A stretch of DNA of 64,000 nt from Euphorbia lathyris (lineage: Eukaryota > Streptophyta > Magnoliopsida > Malpighiales > Euphorbiaceae), in assembly GCF_963576675.1 (NCBI RefSeq), contig NC_088916.1, positions 83,531,501 to 83,595,500 of the forward strand, in the 5' to 3' direction. Position numbers and translations under genes: made by a program. The notes under the pieces were generated by a model that saw nothing but the letters and a program-made list of their open reading frames with translations, was not told the origin of the DNA and ran no database searches. Of the stretch, positions 36,349 through 46,206 are shown piece after piece (positions within the stretch are counted from its first letter, which is position 1; every line of letters begins with the position of its first letter).

Positions 36349-37469
36349 AGCGAACCATTCTACACACAAAACACATGTTTTATATCGGAAAAACGCGTCT
36401 GTTCGTTCGGATAAAAGCAACCCCTCACCAGCGGACACGACCCATCATTTACAACCCTTCAACAACTATAAATAAGTGATCCATTTCAAGAAATCAATGT
36501 TGGGTATGTTGGAAAAGTTAGAGAAATTAGAGAAGAAAGTTATTATGTTGAGTTTCTGATTCAGAAAAGAATCAGAAAGTTAGATTTCATTTCTGTGTAA
36601 ACAATCGTGCTGTACACGAATTGTTATTAGATTAGTTATAAAAACAGTATTAGTTTAGTTTTCATTCTGGTACTAGACGAGATCAGTCTCTATTCCGAAG
36701 ATCCAGCGAGAAGAATTGACGGCTGAAGCGCATGAGGTTTGACGAACCTACGGAGTTTGAGAGAAAGATTGACGACCCGGATCTCAAAGTTTTCGTTACA
36801 ATGCTATCCAAGTTTCTACTTCTCTGTTAACTTGTGAAAATTCACATTTCATTAATGATATACTTATTTATTCAATACATTCTTACTGTTGTTATTTTGA
36901 TATTGTTCTGACAAAATGATTTTCAAAATGATAAATTGGTGTTTTTATTAAAACGTTCTATTCCATCTTATTCATATAAGAACTTTGTTGAATACTTGAC
37001 AGATTTAGTTTTTATGGATGACATGATCACTGATCGCGGCTTATCAGACATAAAACACTAGTTTGATTAAGGTAGGAATCACCTCAACATCAGGGGGATT
37101 TCTATGGTTCGAAGCCATTTAATTGAATAAATCGCTATATTGTTACATGTCCATAATCTTACAAAGTTAAAGTTGTTTTCTTTGCTTTATGAAAATAAGT
37201 TCTATTTTATTCCAATTGCGGAAATATTTGTCTTGTAATCAAAACCACAAAGACGGAACTGTTCTCTAAACTCAATATAATCCTTCTATCTAATCCTAAT
37301 TTACCAAAACCAATTCCATCAATTAAACGTATTTCTTTTATTAAACATAAATACGTGATTAAAACCGAATTAAATAAAGTTTTAGTTAAAAAGCGTTCCC
37401 TGTGGGTTCGATATCTTTTATTACTACAAGCGTATACCGTGCACTTGCGGAAATCGCTCAACAAGTTTT

Positions 37470-37487
37470 TGGCGCCGTTGCCGGGGA
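37470..37487 (+). promoter_or_regulatory. Primer-binding site of the Athila-like element
   Basis: TGGCGCCGTTGCCGGGGA, six bases after the 5' LTR. This motif is well known in Athila and related plant gypsy elements, where it is attributed to tRNA-Asp priming. Confidence 0.8.
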
Positions 37488-39301
37488 ACGCCAAATATTT
37501 AACAAAAATTTATATTTTTCGTGTTTTATTCTGAACCTTGGTTAACAATATATTTATTTATCTTTATAGTTTTTTTTATTTATTGAGGATGGTCACTAGG
37601 ACTAAACCCTCGTTGTTATTTAACGTTTGCAATTAGATGTTTGCAGAAAAAAAAAATCCAAGTTTCTCAAAAGATAACCTGGAGATTTGATTATCAATAA
37701 AATTCACAGAATGAGTCTACAGAAAAGAAAATTAAGCATGCAGATACATCAGAAGGAAAAGAAAATTTTATGAAATAGGATGTCAGATGTGACAGATGAT
37801 TTTTCCAGAAAATTTACCTCTTCCCAAACACATTTACCTCTTTTCTATACACTAAACCTTCACCAAAACATCATTTCTCTTTGTAAACAAATTATTCAAA
37901 TCCTACATTACATCCAAATAATTTTTTTCTTTTATCATATCATTTCCTTAAACACCTACATTTATCTCTCTAAGAAACAGCCGATCAACTCTTCTCAGAC
38001 AGATATATCAGAAAGTAGGAATGGGGAATACAGTCAATGAAATTATCTTATCCGTCAGGAAGAAATTGTATACATTTGATATAGTTTTGAAAGTTTCGGT
38101 TCATGTGCGTAGTTCCAGTTCGTGCACAAAACTAGAAGTTCGGGCATTCAACCAGAATCAGTAGATCCTTAAATTGAGAAAACGTAAAAAAAAAAAAATA
38201 AACATCTGATTCCAGGTAAGTTAGAATGGACAGGACCATTATTTTAAATCGGTCCAGATAATTAATTTTGTCCATAATTTTGATTCTCCTTGAGAATTCT
38301 TAAGGATTATCACCTTTTTAGTTTTTAATATTTCATATTCTAATTTTTACATTTTATTTTAGTTTAATTTTTATATTCATCTTTAGTTTAGCAATAATGA
38401 TTAGATTAGAAATATAAAAAAAAAATTCATTGAAAGATATTGAAAATATGCTTTGTATCTTCAATTTTTGTAATTTATGAGGAAAGTGTTTTTAGATTTC
38501 AAGAAATCTCAATTGAATTAAAATCACACATAATTTATGTTTCTGTTTGTATAGAGATTTTTAAACAAATCTCTACAGTGATTTTTTTATTTTTTTTGAC
38601 GTTTTTGAACTTACTCAATTAAGATTTTAAAATTCTCTATAAAACTAGGGAGGACCAATGCAAAGCATTCCTTGCCAATTGGCAAGACGTGTCGCGATCG
38701 ATATTCCAATTTCTCGACCATGACACGCATAATTTTCAATAAGATGTCTTTTGTTCTATGAAAATTAATTTATTTAGTTTTCATATTTTTAATTTTTAGT
38801 TTTTCTTATCTTATGTTCATAATTTTTATTTTTCTTTTTAATTTATATATTTTTATTTTTGTTTTTATTTTCATTTTTATTTTGTGTACAAATAAGTTTG
38901 TCAACATTAAAATTTTAATCTAGTCATGTTTTGAAAATGATTTCATTAAGTGTTAAGTGATCTTGAGGAATTACAAAATGCAAAAATCTCAGTTGAGATT
39001 TTTCATGTTTCAGGATTTGGAAATCTCAGTTGAGATTCCGAAAATCTCGGTTGAGATTTTCTGTTTTTTCCAATTTGAAATAACTGTAAGGGATTACAGC
39101 CATCTGATTTTTAAAATTTCTGTCAGTTGATTCAAAGAGGTATCACTTTGGCACCTTTCTCTTTCTAACCGACACAACCTTTCACTTATAGGACTTATAT
39201 ATTCCTGTAGGATCAGACTTCAATCATTTCATTTTATCTTTCTGAATTTCTTTTTCAAATTCTCAAATCCTACAGACTTCATTTTCTTTTCTCTCACAGA
39301 C
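37488..39301 (+). other. Athila-like leader region, non-coding
   Basis: About 1.8 kb, AT-rich, with only short spurious frames. Near its end are three copies of the palindrome AATCTCAGTTGAGATT or a one-base variant (38985-39000, 39022-39037, 39043-39058), just upstream of the first ORF. No gag is recognisable. Confidence 0.65.
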
Positions 39302-40013
39302 ATGACTAAGTCTTTGAAAAGTGTTCAAAATCACACTTCTTCTCAAAACGGGAAAGTTGATATCTCCGATCGATATGGTGAATGGTTTCCCATTTATAAC
39401 CATGACGAGGGGAAACGCTTCCTGCAATTCAGATATGCTCAATTCTTTGGCATGATGTATCTGGACGAGTTTCTGAACGAAGAACTCGGGATAAGCGAAG
39501 ACATTGATCGCTATCTGACTAATTTGGGTTGGACCAAATTTGTTTCTATGAAATTTCCTGTAATTGGGAACTGGGTATTAGAGTTTCTGTCTACCGTTCG
39601 GTTCGTCAATAAGAGGCGTGTTCGTCTCAGTTTTCGTTGTGAAGGGAAGATATTCACTTTTGGATATCCTGAACTTCATACTTGGTTTGGTTTTCCACCA
39701 CGGGACAGCACTCCACATCATCCTGGCAGAGATATGACTTATACTGATATCTGGAGAATGTTGACAGGATTTTGGAGACTTAATCCAAGTCTTGCCTACA
39801 ACAAATCAATATATTCTAAACTCCATGCTGTATCTGCATAAATTCCTCTGTCATAGACTTTTTGGTCGAGTCAGTAGCAATGTTGTGAAAGATATTGATC
39901 TCTATGTGTTGGGCGACATTTTCCAAGGCAACTCAGTGAACTCCTCAAAGATTCTAATGGAGGGGTTAGTTGCTGCTTCCCGTTCGAAGAAACTGAAGAT
40001 TGGGTTCGCCAAC
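39302..40013 (+). pseudogene. Athila ORF-1-like protein, copy 1 (split by CACTA)
   Basis: Starts MTKSLKSVQNHTSSQ at ATG 39302. It shows the family pattern LGWTKFVSMKFPVIGNW, then EFLSTVRFV, then TFGYPELHTWFGFPP, resembling proteins annotated as Athila ORF-1 (function not established). The frame shifts near 39800 to continue LHKFLCHRLFGRV and ASRSKKLKIGFAN. It is interrupted after the Asn codon AAC (40011-40013) by the CACTA element. The reading resumes after the CACTA at 44021 for about 25 codons (CGIILGAKGT) to a TGA at 44099-44101. Copy 2 at 44956 is a diverged paralogue. Confidence 0.7.
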
Positions 40014-40019
40014 CACTAC

Positions 40020-40460
40020 AAAAAAAAATGACTTTTGAGGACGGTTAAAATTGTCCCCAAAAATAAGAAAAATTGTCCCCTATACTTTTGGGGACAATTT
40101 TTTTCGTCCCTTTGTTCTGTCCCCTATGCGAGCGTACCCAATTCTATAGGGGACGAAAAGGATGATGTCGTCTCCATTTTGTAGGACGATTGTCGTCCCT
40201 AAGACTAGGGATAAATATCGTCTCCATTCTGAGGGACGATTATCGTCCCCGTTCTTAGGGACGATTGTCGTCCCCAAATAAAGGAGACAATTTTTGTCTC
40301 TGAATTAGGAGACAAATTTTTGTCCTTAAATGAAAGGACAAATGTCGCCCCTAAGCAGAGGAGACGACTTTTATCCATTCACTAGGGAGCAATTTGTTTG
40401 TCCTCAAATTAAGGGGCAATTATCATCCCTATGCAAAGGAGACTATATTTGTCCTTAAAA
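40020..40460. repeat. Subterminal repeat cluster of the CACTA element
   Basis: A dozen or more copies of a roughly 10-bp motif GGGACRATTR/TNGTCCC in direct and inverted orientation, for example GAGGGACGATTATCGTCCCC. Such clusters bind the transposase in characterised CACTA elements. Several pairs form near-perfect hairpins. Confidence 0.85.
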
Positions 40461-40826
40461 AATCCTAGCAGAAATTTTAACAAACCTGAAAATATATATA
40501 TTAACGTTTGGATTGAAGGGAGCACTACAGAATGTATCAATCCAGATTAAGCAAGCAATGTTACATGCCACAAGCTATCTACTCAACATGTATGACCAAA
40601 TATGCACATACGTGAACAACCAAAATCCCAAGAAATGAATTAACAACAAATCTTGTTCCCAAAGCAAATGAAATTAAGATTTCAATAAATATATCCACAT
40701 GAAAACAACTTAATATTTTCAAATACCCTAACATGTTAACTTTATAAAAATTACAACACAGTTCTAGAACATGAAGTTAATTAATAGCAAATAACTCAAG
40801 CAACTAAAATTCTTGAGTGAACTAGA

Positions 40827-41240
40827 TCATTTCAGTTGAGGTGAAAGGGCAACAATATTAGGTATAAGATGATTGATAAAAAGGTTTACTTCAACAGTTG
40901 AATTTTCACCATTACTCTAGAATGATTTGTTAAACCATTGCCTGAAATCCATAAAAAGTTGAGCAGTGCCCAAATTCCTCATTCTGCAAAATAAAAACAA
41001 AAAGGACACACAAATCAGAAAGTCTGGGGGATTAGTTCTGTTACCTGGAATAGTGTTCAAGCTAATAGCAATTTTCTCACTCTGATAGAGTTTCAATCCA
41101 ACATTCAACTTAAGAGTAGCATTCTTTATTTGGTGACTTTCATCAATTATAATAAAATGTCAATGTATTTTACTTAGTTTTAGTCTTTCATGTCTGTTCA
41201 TTAGATATTCATAAGTTGTCAAAAGGACATTGAATTTATG
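40827..41240 (-). pseudogene. Captured SNF2 chromatin-remodelling ATPase fragment (SPLAYED-like)
   Basis: Minus strand. Exon piece 41240-41045 reads HKFNVLLTTYEYLMNRHERL, then FIIIDESHQIKNATLKLNV. This is the Walker B (DExH-type) region of SNF2 ATPases and is closest in wording to plant SPLAYED/SYD. A TGA replaces the Trp codon just before FIII. A GT donor at 41044 and the acceptor TTTTGCAG before 40983 bracket an intron of about 61 bp. The next piece reads MDFRQWFNKSF, a TAG, then SNGENSTVEVNLFINHL, again in SYD order. It covers only a few percent of such a gene. It is a non-functional fragment without promoter or start. Confidence 0.75.
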
Positions 41241-42638
41241 TTGCACAATATACACAAGCAAAAGAGATATCCAGATACGAGAAATTCAATCAATTCCAAC
41301 TTAACACTTAAATATTATGTTCTTATGCCTTACCTTTGCCTTATGCTTAGGATTTCTGGGGGAGATTTTGAAACTGCAGGTTCAAATTTGTATTCTAGGT
41401 GTCTAACACATTCTGAGATAAGGAAAAAAGACAGTAAGAAGTAAACAAAATACATATTAAAAGACGGGTAAACTAAACATATCTTTAACTCCTTAACTGG
41501 AAGAGAAGAGTAAGCCCCTAGTCATTTAGAGGCAAATCAAGCGTGAGATGTCTCTAGTTCAAGTTGTGGTATACTGTTGCAGCTTCTGAACCTGTTAGCA
41601 TGCCTAATAACAATCATACTTAAAACATTATAATTGTGCTAATTAACTAAAAATAACACAATGGTTCTTACATTTGGATATGGAAATTGATTATTTGGCA
41701 CCAAAGCTAATAATGAGCTTGAGCATAAGAGCAACAATGCAACATCCTCCAATACCTGCTACATGTGTCTTGTCTAAAATAGAATAACTTTATTATACAC
41801 AACATAACTTACACTAATAAACAATTGTGTAATGCAAGAAAAATACAGAGGATATATATAGAGATAGATAAGCAAAATTACCACTTGACTCTTCTTGGGC
41901 ATCGCTATCTCTCTGTGAAACACCAAAATAAACAAGAATCGCCTCTATTTCTACAATTCCTTCTTCTTTCTTTCCTTCTATGAAAGTTTTCTTTCTACCT
42001 CCTTATGCACCACAAAAACCTCATGAGCTTTTTTCACCACTAGTTCACATTACATTTGGAACATCTTGTTCATGGCCATGATTTTCATCCACTTTATATC
42101 ACATTCATCTAATATATCTCCTTCACTCTCAATTTCTTGTGATTCAACAAAAAGACCTTGTACTGTGATTAACATAAGCAATACAGAAATTCACATAACC
42201 AAAATAAAATAATTTGAAAATTCATATGATTATTAAAGGAATGTAATATATGATAGCTAAGTTCAGGAAAAGAGAAGATTTTTGGGCTATCACAATTTGA
42301 CTCCTCACAATCAAAATAACACTAATAATCATAATTTAACCTTCAAACGACAACGGATATGAAACTTCCTATTAACTTCTTCAAATTCATCCCTGTCTGC
42401 AGACACTCACTCGACCAAAGGAAAATGCAACCAACTCAGCAAAACATGCATTACTATTCAAGTGCAACATATAACAAAATCACAAATCCACATCTTGTAG
42501 CCCAAAATCATGTAAAGACATAAAAACCAAATATGTAAAAATTTATTGTATTTCAGCTACCATATAACCTCTAGCTGTAAGAGAATCAGAAAGTGCGTAT
42601 GTCAGCTCAAAATTTACTTAGCAAACTGCTTTTACCTT
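41241..42638. other. CACTA interior, unassigned
   Basis: AT-rich with many splice-like and short exon-like stretches but no protein I can name. An acidic open stretch on the minus strand around 42000-42180 may be a further captured exon. Confidence 0.4.
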
Positions 42639-43115
42639 CTAGATGTCTTTAGCCAACCAATAAAGATCGATATTACCAGAGTCTGGCTTGCTTGGTTCTT
42701 GGAAGGATTCTTTTTTAGGTATCCCTCGCTTCATAGATGGTGAGGATGAAGGGCTGTCCTTGTATAACTCGTCCAAACTATCAAAAAGGCTATTTCGCAT
42801 ATGTTCAGCTGCTTCGAAGAATCGATTGATTCTACCGAGAAAGTGGCGTTCAATCCCTTCAACATCATTTCTAAGCCCTGGGAAGTTAAATGGTGACTCG
42901 TGCAACTCGCTTGATCTGGAAAACCCTTTACCCACCAAGTCTGTAACATCCTCGGTTTTCTCACACTTTCGGATGAACTTCCCGGGCTCCACCTCTTCCG
43001 TCCTGCACTGAGATTTGACTACCGTTCTGGTGGAGCATGCCTTCCCACCAGAGGAGGAGGACAAATCACCGGAAGGCAATGAAGAATTGAAATCGTCTTT
43101 CCACACCCACCCCAT
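42639..43115 (-). CDS. Captured Mal d 1-associated-like gene copy
   Basis: Open reading frame of 158 codons from ATG 43115 to TAG at about 42639. MGWVWKDDFNSS, CSTRTVVKSQCRTEEVEPGK and FIRKCEKTE are characteristic of plant proteins annotated as Mal d 1-associated (Fra a 1-associated) proteins, whose molecular role is not settled. PFNFPGLRNDVEGIER, INRFFEAAEHMRN and SPSMKRGIP continue the family pattern. A cysteine-bearing segment normally found between KTE and DVTDLV seems missing, so this is a shortened, possibly exon-skipped copy. The frame is intact, unusual for captured DNA. Transcription is unknown. I call it a transposon-borne gene copy. Confidence 0.65.
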   Translation of the reverse strand: MGWVWKDDFNSSLPSGDLSSSSGGKACSTRTVVKSQCRTEEVEPGKFIRKCEKTEDVTDLVGKGFSRSSELHESPFNFPGLRNDVEGIERHFLGRINRFFEAAEHMRNSLFDSLDELYKDSPSSSPSMKRGIPKKESFQEPSKPDSGNIDLYWLAKDI

Positions 43116-43869
43116 TTCGTTTCCAGTTGTGGTATGTTCGCGAAAAGTCTAGAATGTGTATATAGCTATTATTATTTGGTTTGGGTTGGGCAATACGTTT
43201 CCTTTGCCTATAACCAGAAGCGTGTCACTTTTTAATTTCTTGTTTGGGATTACAATCAAAATTTTTAAAAGCTTGCCCTAAAACTAAATATACAAATCCT
43301 AACTTTGAACTTCAAACAGTTATTATAAGAGCCCTAACTTATGAGCAGATAAAGAATTTGACAAAAAATGGGTCAAAATCCCCAAATTATATAGGCTTAA
43401 ATCTTAATCAAATTCAACTCAAAATCATAAATGTTAGTAATACAATAATTAAATTAAAGATTTCAAACCATGATAATCATGACAAAGCCTTCAATTTGAT
43501 CTAACAATTGAAAAAAAAATCGAAACAAATACCTCTATAATCGGACAAACCCAGTTCTTCAATGTTAGATTTTCCTCCTTTCTCGTTGCTGGCATGAGGT
43601 TTCCGTCATGACCACAACTCCTGCCAACAGTTATACCGTCAATTTACACAAGAAAAAAGTACGACCTTTCGAAAGGGAATGTTAGATAAGGGAGGCCTGA
43701 GAAAGGAATAGGACATAAGGAGAGGTTTGAATGAAGAGGGAGGTGATAGCCGGAGATTCTGTTCCTAAAAGAAGAGAGAGAAACGAAAGGAAGAAGAAGA
43801 CACGTTACAGAGTAGGGATTCTGTTCCTAAAAATTAGTAATGTTTAAATTAATATTATATAATTATTTT
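43116..43869. other. CACTA interior upstream of the captured gene
   Basis: May contain the captured gene's promoter or 5' leader on the minus strand. No further coding region recognised. Confidence 0.4.
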
Positions 43870-44023
43870 ATATAATTTTGTCCCCTATTGTAACATAAAA
43901 AAGGAAAAGAAGACAATTAATATATTAGTCTGCAATATTAATTGCAAATAATATTTGAGGACAATATGTTTAAATTGTTCCTCATATTTTGTCCTTAATA
44001 ATCCAATTTTTTCTATAGTGAAC

Positions 44024-44101
44024 ATCATTTGTGGAATCATATTAGGAGCCAAGGGAACTATTTCTGTTCCTTGGACTGATACAGAACCATTCCCTATTTG
44101 A
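44024..44101 (+). pseudogene. Athila ORF-1-like copy 1, segment after the CACTA
   Basis: Continues the frame interrupted at 40013 without loss: the codon AAC is the duplicated target and is followed by ATC ATT TGT. The peptide CGIILGAKGT aligns with TGIVLGARGE of copy 2. A TGA at 44099-44101 ends it. Related text appears in another frame further on, so the 3' part is frameshifted. Confidence 0.75.
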
Positions 44102-44955
44102 GAACGAGAGACTTGTCAAACGAGTTTTCCGTTCTGGTCCAACATTTCTTTCTGCACCAGAGAAGCAAGTCTTCGTTCAAACGAAGATTAACAGAGCCAA
44201 TGCACGTCGTCTGTCCTCTACTTAGGGATATATTTTATGCGTTTCTGTCTGTTGTTTTTAATATATATGAGTGTTTGATTGTAATTTATGTTTTTATAAT
44301 GTTTCTATGTAAATATATATTATGGTATTGTTTATAATAGTGAATAAAAGTGCATTAATTCCTTAGTTTATTTCTTTCATTTAAGGAACAACCTTTTGTT
44401 TTCCTTCAATTTAATATTTCAGTTTTGTTTATCTCAGTTTCAGGGATTAATATTCACATTAATGTCACTTATTTCACGGAGAAATTGGTTTTGAAGTGTT
44501 AAAATCATCAAAAACAGTCCCAATTTTACCCAGATTTTTCAAAATCTCAGTTGAGATTTCAGATTCTCAGTTGAGACAGCAGTGGAAAAAAATTTTCGCA
44601 AAATTTCGCCCCTCTCCCTACTTGCTGTCGCGACTGAGATTTTGAAAATCTCAGTCGCGACTTGCGACCTGCAGGGACGGGATTTGGACGAAATTTCACT
44701 CTCTTTTCCTATTCCTACTCTATTTACTACCTATTCAACTATCCTAATCACTACCTATTACATACACCTATTTAAATCACCTCTTTTTACACCAATCAAT
44801 CATCTTTTCTCTTCCCAATACCAAGATTCACTCATCTTCCCCATAAATCTTTACCCTATTCATCTTCTTCTTCCCTAATTCACCACCATTATCTTTTACT
44901 CTCCCTTTCATCTCTTTCGTATTTTCTTCATCTCTTTCACCAAATTTCACTAAAA
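44102..44955 (+). other. Spacer between the two Athila ORF-1-like copies
   Basis: Contains two AATCTCAGTTGAGA-type palindromes (44543-44558, and partly 44563-44576) and a perfect 35-bp hairpin at 44627-44661 identical in arms to those in the LTRs. A T/C-rich leader then precedes the second ORF. Confidence 0.7.
44627..44661. repeat. Internal copy of the LTR hairpin
   Basis: GTCGCGACTGAGATT, loop TTGAA, AATCTCAGTCGCGAC. It lies about 300 bp upstream of the second ORF, outside any LTR. Confidence 0.92.
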
Positions 44956-46206
44956 ATGCCTAGACAAAAGACCGTTGCTAACAAAACTAAAGCCATCGAA
45001 GTCAATCGATTACAGGTTCAATATAGAGAACCGTTCGACATTGCGACGGAGGTCGAAGGACGCAAATATCGCCGATTTTCTAATAGCCAAATAGAGTTCG
45101 TCGACATGCTTTTTCTTGACAACGATACGGTAAACACATTTTCTTTTACCGAGCGTATTGATGAATATCTATCCGTTCTTGGTTGGAAAAGATTTTCTAG
45201 TATGCGTTTTCCTAGTATTAAATCGCATATTATTGAGTTTTTGGTTACTTTAACCTATGACAAAAAGAAAGGAGTTATCTCTTTTCGGAATAATGGAGTT
45301 CGTTTTGAGGTTGGGTATGCGGCCATGAACCGTTGGTTTGGTTTTCCTACTCGGAATTTTTTATTCCAAACCAAAACCTTTTGATTCACACACGGTTTGG
45401 AATACTTTCACCGGTTTAGATGTTTTTAGTCCAAAGAATACATCTAGTAAGCTACTTAAGGATGATTGTATATTCTTCTTTCACAAGTTTTTTATTTGGT
45501 CGGGTTGAAAGTTCAAAAGTGCAAGTTCGTGATTTGGTTGTGTTAGATGCTATTTTTAAGGGTTTGACAATTGATAGTATTGAGATGATATTTACTAATT
45601 TAGTTCGAGCTTCTAAGTCCCGCAATAAGCAAGTGCCTATGGGTAATTTAATTACCGGTATTGTTTTGGGCGCTCGAGGTGAATTAGCGGATTATCAAAA
45701 TATGCCTCATGTTGGTTTACCTTTCTTGGATCTCACGGTACTTCAAAGGGCCAATTTATTGAAGAAAATGGGACCGCCCGCCTTTATATCTTATGCGGAT
45801 CGCACAAGACGTGTTTTTGCTGCCATGAGTAGTGATGCCTCGGGTTCTCAAGGTTTAGGTGCCCAAGATGATGATGAGGAAGATGAGGCGGAATTTGATG
45901 CAGATGAGGAGGAAGAGGAGCATGTTGATGTTAATGCCACCGAGCAAGCAAATGTGGCACCGAATGTTGAAGAACAAGTTGGATGGCAACGTGTCTTGAC
46001 ACAAATGAACGAGCATTAACCGTCACATGAATTTGCGGTTGGATGTAGTCGTTGCCAATAATACCGAAATGAGTTCGAGGATAAACACGGTGGATGCCAA
46101 TATCACTACATTGAGACGTGAGCACAAATCTACTCGTCGCCGGTTGCTCTCTTTCTTCCGACGCCAAGGAGTTGAGACTACGCCTTCTCCACCACCTTCA
46201 CCTTGA
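44956..46206 (+). pseudogene. Athila ORF-1-like protein, copy 2
   Basis: Starts MPRQKTVANKTKAIE. The signature parallels copy 1: LGWKRFSSMRFPSIKSHIIE, then VGYAAMNRWFGFPT. Frame changes at about 45365 and between 45400 and 45480 precede FLFGRVESSKV and FTNLVRASKSRNKQ. An acidic segment follows (DDDEEDEAEFDADEEEEE, about 45870-45920). The frame closes at TAA near 46017. A +1 reading continues NRHMNLRLDVVVANN to a basic, Pro-rich C-terminus ending at TGA 46204-46206. About 415 codons if the breaks are ignored. A structural or accessory role in Athila elements is unproven. Confidence 0.7.

Larger units (their letters stand above)
35946..37463 (+). repeat. Athila-like 5' LTR
   Basis: 1518 bp, TG...CA. 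Carries two perfect 35-bp hairpins (36224-36258 and 36314-36348). CTATAAATAAGTG at about 36468 is a likely TATA box. The small reading frame across 36125-36475 is not considered a gene. Confidence 0.93.
40014..44020. mobile_element. Non-autonomous CACTA element carrying host gene fragments (Pack-CACTA)
   Basis: 4007 bp. Left end CACTACAAAAAAAAATGAC; right end in inverse CACTATAGAAAAAATTGG. Flanked by the 3-bp duplication AAC (40011-40013 and 44021-44023), as expected for CACTA transposons. Subterminal zones are packed with GGGGACAATTTTTGTCC-like repeats in both orientations (40020-40460 and about 43870-44010). No transposase was recognised. The interior carries, on the minus strand, a SPLAYED-like SNF2 ATPase fragment and a Mal d 1-associated-like gene, unrelated host sequences with intron remains. 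It inserted into the Athila ORF, so it is younger than that element. Confidence 0.88.

Noticed and set aside
36125..36475. Small ORF in the 5' LTR, with a partial match in the 3' LTR (47988-48224)
   Set aside because: It lies across the hairpins of the LTR, is not kept in full in the other LTR, and has no recognisable protein features.
39302..46206. Interpretation of the Athila ORFs as viral envelope genes
   Set aside because: No signal peptide, transmembrane segment or furin-like site is apparent in the readable text. They fit the Athila ORF-1-like family of unknown role.
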